From Polytrichum commune (taxonomy: Eukaryota; Streptophyta; Polytrichopsida; Polytrichales; Polytrichaceae), in contig OX485807.1 of assembly GCA_950295325.1 (NCBI GenBank), forward strand, positions 15,033,001 to 15,097,000: DNA of 64,000 nt. Reading direction: 5' to 3'. The stretch's first letter is position 1. Every line of letters begins with the position of its first letter. The position numbers and the translations under genes are program-made. Below the pieces are notes generated by a model, which saw only the letters and a list, made by a program, of their open reading frames with translations, was not told where the DNA came from and ran no database searches. This document shows positions 13,813 to 27,400 of the stretch, piece by piece.

Positions 13813-14440
13813 ATAGGTCTTGTTTCACACCACTTGATATCACTTTTGGGTTGCCATTAAGTTAACCACTTTTGTTTGCATTCGTACATGTATTATAGAA
13901 TATTTGGATGCTCAAATGAGGGAGACTCTACTGTACAAGTAGGGGGTTTGACTTACTTGCCTCAAACATTACTAATTATGTACATGGAATCAAATTACAA
14001 AACCACTTGCATTCCTCGTCATTTCCTCTACTCGGTCTCTTAAAAAGATTGCACAACTTTCAAGCCGCTCTTTATGGCCGAATCAACTTATTTTCACCGC
14101 TTATGTTTTCCTACATGAATCTTTGGAGCTCATATGAATATCTTATTCATTATCAAAGTGAAGATTCTTGTGCTCATCAAATGATCGTATAGGTCCTCCC
14201 ACTTATGTTAATTTCTGAGCCTATAATGGCTAGCGTGTTTTGAGCATGTAGTCCAGCACATACTCCAGCATGTCTATTTGGTGTCCGTTCTTAAATCCAC
14301 ACGTAACCACACACAAGTAAAATACAAATGTCACGATTATTGCTATGTTGGAGTTAGGCACATCTATCTTAGTGTCTCAATGTAGTTTCCAAGTGTGATT
14401 CAAGAGTGTCTTAGCCATAAAGAATGAAAGATGACTATGA
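13813..14440. other. No gene seen
   Basis: Unclassified. The part near 14380-14460 (gtttccaagtgtgattcaag) recurs near 21970-22020. Confidence 0.5.
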
Positions 14441-14654
14441 TTATGCCACGTGGTGAATTGTGGCTTTAGTTTATTTTTGAGTTCGTCTATGTCTACATGT
14501 ATCCCAAAATGGGCATTACATGCATTGGAGGGGTCCCAAAGAAGATTGTCTCCTTTTGAAGGTGAGCACCTTGAACATGCACGAACATGCCTTGAACCAA
14601 GTCCATCGGTTCCCATATGGTTGGTTGAAAGTATGCAGTTCACCCATATATCAT

Positions 14655-15130
14655 ACTGCTACACCATTTATGATATTTAGTGTCACGTGCACTATTTGCA
14701 AAGGGCCTAACCTAGATGCCTAGAGGCCTCAAAGTGTCACGTCCTGTGATTGCCAATATGACACTCTTTGTCAACATTAGTAACTTTTTGAAGTGAAGAC
14801 CCATTTACATTATGACATTTAGAGTAGCACGTTGGGATACTTGAGATGATAGTTTTGCATTGTAGTATCTGAGGGGGAAGATATTATTGAGCATACCAAT
14901 GGCAAGTGTCAGTTGTGTACACTTTAGTCAACTTCTAAACCATTGTGTAACATATGCATACACCTCACAACACTATTGCACATAATCATGCCAAGATGTA
15001 AGTAAGCACACTTGAATTTCGAGTGTCATGAGGTAACTCTAAAGATAAAGTTGTTGATCATTAGTTGAACCTAACATACACCTTAAAATAGGTGTCAGAT
15101 TATTACACGTGTGACACTCAACATCATAAA
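14655..15130. mobile_element. Possible inverted-repeat insertion splitting the second 5S element
   Basis: The ends pair: TTTATGATATTTAGTGTCACGTG at the left against cacgtgtgacactcaacatcataaa at the right. The flanks match continuous sequence in the first 5S element (about 12025-12045). The exact limits and target duplication are unclear. The TTTAGTGTCAC end links it to the hairpin repeats at 32.4-33.6 kb. Confidence 0.5.
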
Positions 15131-15164
15131 CATTGTACTAGAATTAAGTGGATCATAAGTGGTA

Positions 15165-15281
15165 GGGTGCATTAAAAATCAAGTGCTAGGAAGGTCACCC
15201 ATTCGGGTAACTTTCGGTCTCATACAATTTAACCTTGGAACTCCCATGGGATTTGGGTTAAGGACTTGGGTTTAAGCTACC
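15165..15281 (-). repeat. 5S rRNA-derived sequence, second copy
   Basis: The minus strand again shows gggagttccaaggttaaatt, then GAATGGGTGACCTTCCTAGC, the 5S box C. Downstream body sequence shared with the first copy (caaccatatgggaacc, aaaggagacaat) is found at about 14650-14530, displaced by an insertion at about 14655-15130. Confidence 0.72.
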
Positions 15282-17612
15282 TTCCTCTTAGCCAATGTAC
15301 GAATAACATGTGGAATAGTTTGAGGGAACAACTTATATAGTTTCATGTTATAATAGAGGCCCTATACATTAAACAAGAAGCACGATGCGAGTTGATGGGC
15401 CACCATAACAAGTTTTGAAGCACCTCCATTACTTTTGGAGAGATTGACCACGGAGAGACCATGCTTCTGTGTCTAAAATGATATGATCTCATGTGACATA
15501 CACGTAACCAAAGTTTGGACAACTTTGTTCGATATTGCAAACTAGCCACATAGGACAAGTGACTACATAAGGCACACATAGCTCGCTTCACTTGTTGTCG
15601 GGTTCACTTTGAAAATTTGATTCATCAACACAAAGCTAGACTTTGTATTTGGGTCCAAGTTGGTTTTCTATCCTCCTAAACCAAACACTTTTAAGATCAA
15701 TCATAAGCATCAATGTAACAACTCATAGGTTGGGACATCCAATAAGTCCATGCTCACCACTTGTTCAACAAATGACCTATTTAGACACACTTATGTAACC
15801 ATGTGAAGAAGAAGATCGAATATATGTTCTTTGAAAATTTATCACAAATCGTGGTTTAGTCATCTTCATCTCATTCTTATGTCATTGGATTTGTACACAA
15901 ATTGTTAATTGATTTTGTTTTTCCCTTCTTCTATTGCGTATCAAAAGAGACAAAACCTCGTGGACATAATGTTAGTATACCCCTCTACATAAGTCTCCCT
16001 CTCCTATGCCAAAAATATTCAGCGAAAGTGAAAGTTTAAGAAAATGAGAGATTTATTCAATATGACCAAAGTGAAGCATCCATGCCCACATGCCCACATG
16101 ACCTGAATGCATCTTTATGATTATACAAGTGCAAAGGAGAAGTCCTCTTGAACTAATTTTCTCTTTTATATGCCTATACACAATTGCCTCCCAATGTTCA
16201 CGAATCTAAGGTTGCGTTGACTAACCTACTTGAGACATGGAAACTATTTCAATTCAAGGTAACCTACAAGTGGCGCTTCCTTCCAAAATTCACATGGTTG
16301 AATGATCTTACCATGAATCAATCGAACCAACAAAGCAAATATTCTCTCTTTTTCTATCTTCTTTGCTTCTAGTCTTCACTACTAAAACAACACTCGTCAC
16401 ACATTGGGACCCCCCCCCCTATTAGGTTGAGTTGCCATAGGGTTCAAGACCCAACAATTTCCAAAAGCAAGTGATCATGTTGATCACACTACAATCGAGA
16501 AATTTTTTTGAACCCAAGGAGTTTACATACTACAATTCAATTCAAAAGCATGAAAATTTGAGGTGGCAACTACTATGGTGGCATCATTTTCCTATCAAGT
16601 GCTATTTAGGTGGACTAAAGAAAACACTTCGCCAAGTTTGAAGAAGCAATATTTGATTTTGAATGTAATCTTGAGTGCAAACTCGGATATTTTGGACCCC
16701 AACTTTCATGGATCCGCATCTTCATCTATCCCACTTTTGTTTGTCAACCATTTTTCTCGAACACTATATTTCTCCTCCACCAATTTAACATCACTCATGT
16801 GAAATGATCCATCCCAAAGGTGAAAATATAGTGACATGTATCGTGTATAGTCCATAAACCATATGTTTTTTTCTTCTTCTGGAAATCAAGTTGAGATTAA
16901 AGATTCCAAATGATTCAAGTGGATTCAAGTTGAATAAAAATTAGGTGAACTTACTCATATTGATCAAGCCATATAATCAACGCTAAGATATGACCCGTCA
17001 ACAACACACCAACTCTATCAAACGTTCTTTACCAAATATGTCAGTATTACGTGACTTGATTCTTCATGGTTGCATTACACATGTGACCAAGGGCCGTGAG
17101 AATAAATGATTTAGGATTTCTCATGGTCATAATGTAGTCGGCAGTCCTAAAAGGTGAGACCAAGAGAAATCCCTATCACTTTTTTTAAAACCTTGGTTTC
17201 GGGATGTAGTGTAAATCATGTTTAGACTAGAACATATGGTTTGTGATGAAACAAACCAAATTTAAATATACCTAACAATATGTGTTGAATAAATAGATGT
17301 TGCAAAATCTATATAATAGAAATGGCAAGAAATAGGTTTTGTTTCTCCCAACACTAGCACCTTAGTTTTCATTGAGCAACTTATTTGGGCCTCTCACCAT
17401 AAAATTTTGGTGACCACCAACCATTTTCCATTGCTAGACATGCTAGACATACATGATTCCATGTCACTTTCATGTCACTTTCTCATCCACTTTATGACAA
17501 GCTCACCCATGGTCACTTCTATTGTTGGAAACCTTGTGTAAAACAAAGAGGGACCACAACTTATTTCTCGATGAATGAATGTTATTAGAAAGTGGTGGTC
17601 ATGGTCACAAAT
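15282..17612. other. No gene seen
   Basis: AT-rich, with a C run near 16410 and a repeat piece at 17080-17200 shared with 4000-4125. Frames of 60-80 codons show no domain. Confidence 0.5.
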
Positions 17613-17923
17613 CACTATACTAAATAGGATACCTAGTACGAATGCATACACTAAATCTCAATAACCCTATGAAAGTAAGTAACATGAAATGTAAACTCAA
17701 ACACTAAATATCAACTATGGTAATATGTGAAACTTACATGTTTGAATTTAGTGTAAGTAAGTATATAAACAAAATTTAACAATGATATAAGAAGAATTCC
17801 AACATATCTTATAGCATATCTTCTAATACCAATTATCATAAAATTGAAAATTAGTGTTGAATAAGGTAGGGTGGTAACAACATTGAATATAATCATACGC
17901 TAAATACCCTATTTAGTGTAGTG
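17613..17923. mobile_element. Possible short CACTA-type element
   Basis: 311 bp begins CACTATACTAAATAGGATA and ends taccctatttagtgtagtg, which pair as imperfect inverted repeats beginning CACTA. No clear 3-bp target duplication was seen. A related stretch lies in inverted orientation at about 47945-48030 (acatttagtgtatgcgttc). Confidence 0.45.
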
Positions 17924-18047
17924 TAAACATGTCCTTGATAATTGTAAATATGAAGTGACCAATCTTTACAAAATTCTAACTTTTAAATGCCAAGTTTGAC
18001 ATTATCCTCCAATTATCACGAACTTTCTTATTTGTAAAACATTGACG

Positions 18048-18068
18048 TTTTTTTTTTTTTTTTTTTTT
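18048..18068. repeat. Poly-T run
   Basis: 21 consecutive T. It could mark the tail of a minus-strand retroposon, but no body was recognised. Confidence 0.85.
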
Positions 18069-20483
18069 ATATTTCTTTGTTGGGCTGATTGGATCAACTG
18101 AGTTTGAAATGAACACTCTTGGTGTCACGTGGGACAACCAATTTAATGATAAGTGGTTCTCTTGTCACGATTTGTGCATGTTGGATGTAAGCTTTTTGTA
18201 TAACATTCTTGAGTGGCCATCCATGGTCCATTGCAAGTTGAATAATTTGTAGGTGACCCGCAAAACTTCATAATAATTCATTGGGGACACACTTCTTTGA
18301 TCGAATCTTGGTAGAGGAAACAAGCTTTGTGTCCGAGGATAGGCAACAATGAGGGATAGACTAATGAGGGCTTGCCCCTTGACTATGCTCAATAATCATG
18401 TATGTATTTTAAGGACCTTGATTCAAGAATTTTTATGTTGACCACACGGTAAAAATATCATGTCCTTACAGTTGTTTAAGAATGTTACGTGTGATCTTCG
18501 ACCCTTATATGCTAAGTTTATCAAGATGGATAAACCCAACTATGGCTAAAATATGTTTGTCTTATGTGGTCACTTGTCGTATGCAGATAGCTAGTGTGGG
18601 ATGTTAATAATCTTTGAGCACAATGTAGTTGGTCAAATTATGTGTATACAACATGAGAACATGTTAGTTGCAATATACAAAGACAGAAACTACTCTTGAT
18701 GATAAAGAAACAAGGATTCTTATTTTTGTGAAAATGGTTGAAGTCCCATTGCGTCTTGCTCTTGTTTTATAACTATAAATGTTCATTAATATGATAAATA
18801 GTCTATTTAGATGGAAGTTATGGCTTACCATGGGCAACTTCATATAGTGTGGATCATGATATACACCATCATGCATGAAAGTAGTGTGGGCTCCTACTTA
18901 CAATTGTCACGACCTCATGATACATCCACCCCCTTTCCCTAGGTTGGAAGTCATACAAATGCACATTACAATATAACCTACAACATGGACCTAAGATGTT
19001 AAATGATGTGGATTGGTCTATAATGTACACCTCGTGGGATTATCCCCGGTGTTTTTTAAAATCGAAAGAAGCTCAATGGTGTGGACCCCTATAGTATACT
19101 TACCATAGCATGTGTAGCCTGGGATCACTTCCATGCATATTACAAATGTCTCATAAGTAGAGTTCCAAACACAAAAAAGATTTTGGTTTAGGGTTTACTA
19201 ACATGTTTTATCTTTCTTTGAATAAGCATCTTCTTGTTTTCTTTGCCATCTATGTGCACATGCATCTATTTCTTCCTCTCACCACTTGTACTCCCCAAAT
19301 AAAACCAAACTCAAGAAAAATAGCTCCAAATTTCCCCAAACTTTTGTTGTCTTGAAATACCTTGAGCAAAACAACTTCCCTCCCTAGTCTTATTTTAAAA
19401 TTTTAGATCATTGACATAAATGTTGGTTGGAAGGCTAATATGCAAGATCCCTCGAGTTGGTCTCCACTATTGATGACTTTACACTTAAATGTAATGCATA
19501 AACGATTGAGAAAGTTTGAATGTTTTGATACATAACATCACCAAGGCCTAGTTGAATGGTCCCCTACTATATGGAGGGGCCTAGCTGGGCTCATGAAATC
19601 CACACAAACACATTTCATGAGCTGCATGATGAGATGTGTAGTGTGGTTTACTTGGCAGTGAGCCACAACTATACATGATGGCATGTGACAAATGATACAA
19701 TAAGGGGCCGGTTGGCATTGGTTGGTGCAACTATTTAATTAAAACAACATTGTTTGTGCTTTGGTTGCCAGACCCCAAGTCCAACCCCACTTACCAAGTT
19801 GCTCTTGTGAGATGAACAATGCTCAAGATGACATTATAAAGACATAATTATCATATATGAGTGTACCTCTCATATATCCAACATAAAACCTTGGATCTTT
19901 GGAGGTTTGGTGCCGATTCATCTCAAATGACCTCCAATAGGCTAATTCATGGTCTTTAAACCTAATTCCAGTGACAAATCAACAAAAAGGTAAGATTCGT
20001 GTTGCATACTATTTCAAGGAGTTTATGTTGGATGCATGAGAAGTACACTTGTATACAATAATTCCCTTTCTTCCATGTCGTCATAAGGGAATATTGCAAG
20101 GGTGGCCAACATAAGTGGGGCGTGATTCTCATGAAATTCCCCAACTTCCTAGCACTAAGGATGCAACACCCTAGTGCTTGGTAATGTTATGTACACAATA
20201 ATACTTGGCATCATATTTCTTCACATGGGCATCCTTACATAACTTAAGGTATGTGTGTGTGAAATGATTCCTTTTGCATGTTCTCCAACTTCTATCGATT
20301 AGATTTGCACAACAAAACTTGTGTTGCATTGACAAATCTATGATGGAACAAATGCAAAAACCGGATTGAAAATCATACTTCCCCTACTTTAGTTATGGAT
20401 ATCGAAAGTGCATGTTTGTTGATTTCTTAACTGGATACATAGGTCCTCCCAATTGCGTTCATTATTGAGTGTAGAGAAGTTGT

Positions 20484-20503
20484 TTATATATATATATATA
20501 TAG
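20484..20503. repeat. (TA)n microsatellite
   Basis: About 20 bp of alternating T and A. Confidence 0.9.
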
Positions 20504-21317
20504 GCACAAATTGAGAATTCAATTGCACAGAGAACCAAGTTGTTAATATTTGAGGATGCAGTCCAATCTCTTTTAAACACGTGTCTTTATGATGTTTGCT
20601 CTTTGATCCTCATTGAACCGCGTACCAATGAAGTATAGGGGTCCGATTAAGAGAAGTAACTGCATAACACCCACATACCTTACAAGATAGTAAGACACAT
20701 TGGCCAACTTTGTCATCATGGGCAACGAAGGGATTGGATAACTTATCAAGCAAATTTAATGACAAGCGTTTATGTATTTATGACAATCTAAGTTCCTGCC
20801 AAGCATCTCAAGACAAAGTGTCCTCTGATGTGATGCTGACACAATCACCACTTAGGGAATTCTGGATGGGAACGAAGTATACAAGAGGCACCTATTCCCG
20901 ATCAAGACCTGTCAACAATTTAAAAGGTACCGGAGTTTCGATCATGTTGGATTGAATTTTGATGATGCCGGAACCAATAGTGCCATGACATATGTCTTGG
21001 TTTTGAGTGCTAAGGTGAGGAGGAATGAGCAGTTAACATGAGCGATTATGGCATATTCTAGGCATTGTTAATATGAGTAGGTCAACTTTTGGCTTGAAAA
21101 ACTCACAGTAGTTTCAATTTCAGGAATTAAATTAATAATATTATTTGCAATCCTCTTTTTTTCTACATTCATGCGCAGGAAAAAGTCGCACCGCCTTGCA
21201 CTTCTCCATATATGGCGCATAATCTCTCAAGTGATCGGTTATGGGCGCCTCTACTCTTCATGATTGACTAAGAGCATGTGACCTTTTATTTCACAATTCA
21301 CAAAACACATTGAACAA

Positions 21318-21940
21318 GGACAACCAACCGCTAGTTAGAGTTTCATCACGGGGAGGTCACTTCATTGTCAAGTTGACACCACGTGCAGACAAAGTTTGCT
21401 ACCCCTATATTACATGCCATATATAATTTTAAAATTTATGATATTTTTTCTACATATACATAACCATTGATAGTATCTTTTGTATAGTTTTTTGAAATTT
21501 GTAGTCATCTTTGTTTTTTTAGTAATTGTTTTAGTTCAATTTTGTGTCATTCTAGTTAGAAATGGTATGTTTTATGAAAAAAACAAATCATCAAATTTAG
21601 TTACCACTTTTGACTATGTCATAGGTAATGTGTATATCTACTCATGAAAAAAAATTGATAAAATTTTGACCCATTTTGGTGGTGCAACTTACCAAAAGAA
21701 GATTTTTTTTGGTTGCACGTGGTGTTCAACTTGACAATGGAGTGATCTACCCGTGAGTTTCATAAATAAGTGGCTGAAGTTCAAGACTTTAGGAAAATTA
21801 CCAACCATTTTAGAGGAATTTAAAGAATATACCTCGAAGTAATAAAGAAAAACTGAAAGACATCAACATGTAACCCACTAGACATGGAAACACTAGGATG
21901 TCAATTGATTATGTTCAAAAATCGTAGAGGGCTATCTATT
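21318..21940. mobile_element. Family C element, decayed and split by a family B MITE
   Basis: Left part about 21318-21346 (ccgctagttagagtttcat) and right part 21756-21940 (ggctgaagttcaagactt, then catcaacatgtaaccca) match family C in order. The family B MITE at 21347-21755 lies between them. Confidence 0.75.
21347..21755. mobile_element. hAT-like MITE (family B), second copy
   Basis: 409 bp with ends CACGGG(G/T)AG...CTACCCGTG and the same TCACT(T/C)CATTGTCAAGTTGA inverted repeats as the copy at 6024-6446, in the opposite orientation. It is flanked by a perfect 8-bp duplication AGTTTCAT (21339-21346 and 21756-21763). It interrupts an older family C element. Confidence 0.92.
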
Positions 21941-24429
21941 TCGTCTTTACTTGTTGCAAAATGTAGTTTCAATGTGGGATACAAGTGTGTCCTAGTGAAT
22001 TTGAGCATGACATGTGGCAAAATATGAGGAGAGAATAATTATTTTGTGTCAATAAAAAAAGCCCTCTACAATATGTATGATATTGTGGCCAACATTGAGG
22101 TAAACCATTGGAAATGCATCCATAAGTGAGCAAGTCGGAAACCTATTCCGCAACACCCTTCACAAGGGAGTTAGATACCCATGCAACCATAAATGAACAC
22201 CACCACATGTCAATACTCAAGACTCAAGAGTCCAAAACTCACAAACATAAGTGTTTGTCATCCATTTCATTCAAATCCAAAGCACACAAACCTATCCCGA
22301 TGAAACGATTTCATGGCCACATAGGATTAGATATTTGAATTCCCAACTTAATTTGGAATGGAGACAAGTGAATTGGATCATCAATAAAGCTCCTATGGCT
22401 AATCTTGATATACTTTGTAGTGGTTTTTGGCTAAATATGACAAGATAAAGGATGCTTTCAAACAAAGGCAAGCAATGAGATGGGTCAACATGTACTGAGA
22501 TTAGCTTGGGCATGTGACGTCCTAGCCCGTTCAACACGTACATATGGATTAATATCCCATTCCACCCCATTGCACATGTGTATGTTTTTATTTATTTATT
22601 TAAATTTTAATTCATGGCTCAACCCTAAACTCCATATGTCAAAAGCAACCATATGTCCTCCCCCCCCCCCCAATCCTCGTGATTACCGGCCATGTGCATG
22701 ATGCCCATGCACATGCTCATAAACTCTAAAGATCAATTGTTACAAAGAGTTTGGACTACGTGCTCATAATACATTAACCATGATTGTAGGTTTAATGATT
22801 AACACGATTGAGAGGGCCCATGTGATCACTTACCCAAAAATTCAAAAAATGAACTTTCACCTCTTATAAAATTTGCCCCAATTTTGCCTTCCCGTTCTAA
22901 ATATGAATCATAAAATGACAATCTTCACAGTTTGCAATTGCTAACCAAATGAGACAATTCCCGGTCCAAATCAGCATGAATACTTGCATGTGTGTTTGAA
23001 TCAGATGTGGGCACGTCCAACTTCACATATGATCATAACAAAAGGGCTATTAAATGAAACAAAATGAAATTGAATTTACTTCCAAGAAATCAAAAGATTT
23101 GCATGACTATAAATACATCAAGGTGGGGTTGAAGAGGCTAACTATCTATAAAAACAAAGCATACTGCCTCTATGTGACTGAGGTTATTAATATTGTGATG
23201 ATCTAGTTGGTAGAAAGACATGAGACTATCTAGCGTTACATCATGGCATGGGGAAAGAAACCTACATCCGATGGTGTTGCACAAGGGACATTCCAACAAA
23301 GGATGCCTCGTTGTCAACTACATTATAAGAGCAAAAGTGACAAAATGTTTATATGTGTGTATTGGGATACTCGGCCACCATGCAACTCCATTGCCAAATC
23401 TATGATGTGAGGTACACTAAGTTGTAATGCTCTTGCATTAGGTTGGTGACAAGGGTTGTATCAAGCATGGTTTGCATTCATAGTCAAGAAAGTCCTTGTG
23501 ATGAGAGTAGCCTAGTTGCTTTCCCATGAGGTAGGAATAATTCCATTATTGAGCTAGAAGGGATTGATTGAGATCATTAAATATGATTTTGGCGGTGTTG
23601 GATGTCACGGGTTTCCCCATTGTGTTAGACCCCATAATGCCTTCCAAATGGTTGTCATTTTATCCTAGGTGTCAAATCCTTGTTCAACCAAGAATGAAGA
23701 ATTTGAAGTTGCTTAGTTGACTAATTAGAAGGAGGGTATGCGTACTAGAAATTGTCAGGACCCTATAAATGGCTCAAGTGCATATACTCTTATGGGAATT
23801 CTCCAAGTTCTCCAAATGCTATGCATAAGTAGCATAAAAAAATGTCACTGAATGAGTTTTACTCTCAACTTGGTACCCAAAAATCGGGCATAAATTAATG
23901 GAAGAGTACAAAATTTACGTAAATAACAATTGGAATGCACAAAGTGGAGTGATCTTTCACTTGTGAAAATATGTGCACCAATATCAATGAATATCAGGGA
24001 GATCTAACAACTATTTGTAAATAGGCATGTACATGTATCATGAATATTGATTCGACAACTACCCTTAAGCTTGATAAAGCACGATCAATGCAAAAAGAAC
24101 AATCACCCATTCACATCAGTGCACAAAATCACCATCTTTTATTTTATTTCAATATGTCCATAGCATTATGGACTTTAAGAAATAGTGAATGAACTGTACA
24201 AATAATAAACACATGGGGGTGGTAGTATGAGCACCAATGATGCAAAAGGAAAGCAACGGTCCCATATCCTTGAATATATATACAAGGAAAACTTTACATG
24301 TATTTTATCTTTTTTTTTGTACAAGTAGGGTCAAGCGCATGTATTGCGAAGACTTGTTTTGATTTAATACCTTTTAGATGTAGAGAATCTTTATATATGT
24401 GTGCAATCACTCTAGTCTCAATATGATAC
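21941..24429. other. No gene seen
   Basis: A C run lies near 22660. The part 22740-22850 is related to the tandem repeat at 33.1-33.6 kb. Nothing coding is supported. Confidence 0.5.
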
Positions 24430-27400
24430 TAGGATCTTGTTTAATGAAATAATGACTCAAGTACACATGAATTGTGGTTTCTTGTGGTACCCACAAAATA
24501 TCAAGAGATGATTTGTATTCCAATTTAAGTATAGTCGCGTAAGTTCTTTGACAATGTGTATGGACACTAGACATTCACCAATAATGGTGGCATACAAAAT
24601 TTGAATTGGTGTGGTGCAAATATAGGTGTAAAGTATTATGGAATTTGCGAAATGTCGGTTGAAATGTACCCGAGAACATTTTGAAGTTGCCGGCACAGAG
24701 GTTGATGATGCAAAGGGAAATGCAAAGGCCAATTTTTCATCGAGAATACTAAAAAAACAAAGTTTCACATTTTATTAAAATCGGTAGGGTATCGGTGTTT
24801 TGAGAGATATTTTTTCCTTACATCATTCAAGTCCTCATCCCAATATTCATTTGGCATTGGGATACGTTGGCCCAAATAATGACTTGCATACATCAAAATT
24901 CTATCAATTATAGTGATATTTACTACTTTTTCAAATGATATTGGGGATGAATACCAGACACTCACCCATATATTGCTCCAATATTGGTGCATTAGAATGT
25001 AGAATCAAAAAATTTGAAAGTTGAACAGATGTGATGCCAACATGTGTATAGAGAAATATAGAATTTGCTGAAATAATGGTCGATGTGTGTGTGTGTGTGT
25101 GTGTGTGTGCGTGCGTGTGTGTGTATGTGTGACACAAACATTTGAGGTTGACGGTATGGTTGTCGATGATGATACAAACATAATTAAAATGGCATTGAGC
25201 AAAATAATGAATTAGGCAAACAACATCTCTTTTAGTGGATCTATGAATTACATATATTTAACTAGCATTGCCAATTTTGCTACTAGTTGGGTAGGTTTAG
25301 GTTTAGGGATTGATTTAGGGTTTTGGATTTTGGTACTAGGAGTTGGGTAGTTTTTTTGGATATTGGGAATTGGCATTATTCACTCACCTATTCACCTTTG
25401 TAACATTGGTATATATATTTGCATTGTATGGTATGAAGTTTGCAAACCAATGGTTGAATTTGTACATGTGAGGAGCATATAAGACTGCCAAGCATGTAAA
25501 AAGTAAGTAAAATATTGTTGACCCAAACAATGACTCGGGCATCCAATTTGCTAGCAATACACACAAAATATCAACAATCCATCCATATTAATGTATAGGT
25601 TCTTTGAAAGTGCGTATTGCCGACACCATGCACTCTCACCTTTTATTCATTGCTCCAACATTGGTGTATACAAATGTAGAATCAAGAACACTAAAGTTGA
25701 CGTAACACGCTACTGATATATAATGCATGAAGATGTATTACATAAACAATGGCTATTGGAATGTATACAATAATGAACATTTGGGCATGCCAGTTCGGAC
25801 ACTAACGACATAAAGGAAAAAAATAAGAAGTCATTCACACAAAACAATAACTCTAGTATATAAAACGTGTTTTCTAACAATATGCACAAAATATCAACAA
25901 TTTAATGGTTTTAGATCATAACATTGGGAGTCGGTTGTGTAGGTTCTTTGATATCACGTATGGATACCATGCACTCTCACCTAGTATTCACCGCTGGAAC
26001 GTTGGTGTGTGCATACAAATGTAGAATCAAGAACATTTGAAGTCGTAGTAACATGCTACCAATATACAATACAATATATGGAGTGAATGTAATTTGCAAG
26101 AACAATGGCTATTGGAATGTATAGAACATAGACATTTGAGACTGCTGGTCTGGACACTGATGACGAAAAAAATAAAGGAAAATGTCATTGACCCAAATGA
26201 TGACAACTTGAACATACAAAACATTATTTTTCAGAACAATTTGCACACAACATCAACAGTCGAGTCGAGCACTTTTAAATCTTGATATCGGGAGTCGGTC
26301 ATGTAGGTTCATTGAGGTTGCGTATAGATACCATGCAATCTCGCCCACTAAACTACTAATCACCAACTCAAACATTGGTGTGTGTACATATACAAATATA
26401 GAATCAAGAACATTTGAAGTCGAAGTAACATGCTCCCAATATACAATATACGGAGTGAACTGCAATTTGCAGAAACAATGGATATTGGAATGTATAGAAC
26501 ATAGACATTTGAGACTGCTAGTATGGACATTGACGACGAAAAAAATAAAGAAAAACGTCATTGACCCAAAAGATGATAACTTGAATACACAAAACATTAT
26601 TTTCCCGAACAATGCGCACACAACATCAACAATCAAGTGGAGCAATTTTTAATCTTAATCTCGGGAGTCGGTCATGAAGGTTCTTCGAGGTTGCGTATAG
26701 ATACCATGCACTCTCGCCCACTAAACTACTAATCACCAACTCGAATATTGGTGTGCGTACATATACATATGTAGAATCAAGAACATTTAAAATCGAAGTA
26801 ACATGCTACCAATATATAATATACGAAGTGAACTGTAATTTGCATGAACAATGGCTATTGGAATGTATAGAACATAGACATTTGAGACTGTTGGTCTGGA
26901 CACTGATGACAAAAAAGAACAAAAAACAATATCATTGATTGAAACGATGATAACTCGAATACACAAAACATTATTCTTCCGAACAATACGCACACAACAT
27001 CAAGAGTCGAGTGGAGCAATTTTAAATCTTAATCTCGGGATTCGGTCATGAAGGTTCTTCGAGGTTGCGTATAGGTACCATGCACTCTCGCCCGCTAAAC
27101 TACTAGTCACCGGCTCGGAACAAACATTGGTGTGTGTACATATACAAGTGTGGAATCAAGAACATTTAAAATTGAAGTAACATGCTACCAATATACAATA
27201 TACGGAGTGAACTGCAATTTGCAAAACAATGGCTATTGGAATGTATAGAACATAGACATTTGAGATTGTTGGTCTGGACATTGATGACGAAAAAAGTAAA
27301 GGACAATATCATTGATTGAAACGACGATAACTCGAATACACAAAACATTATTCTTCCGAACAATATGCACACAACATCAAGAGTCGAGTAAGTGGAGCAA

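Larger units (their letters stand above)
17924..21317. other. No gene seen
   Basis: Holds the poly-T run and the TA microsatellite. The open frame at 20710-20955 has no recognisable domain and is not taken as a gene. Confidence 0.5.

Noticed and set aside
24931-25202. Minus-strand frames rich in His-Thr repeats
   Set aside because: They are translations of the GT microsatellite.
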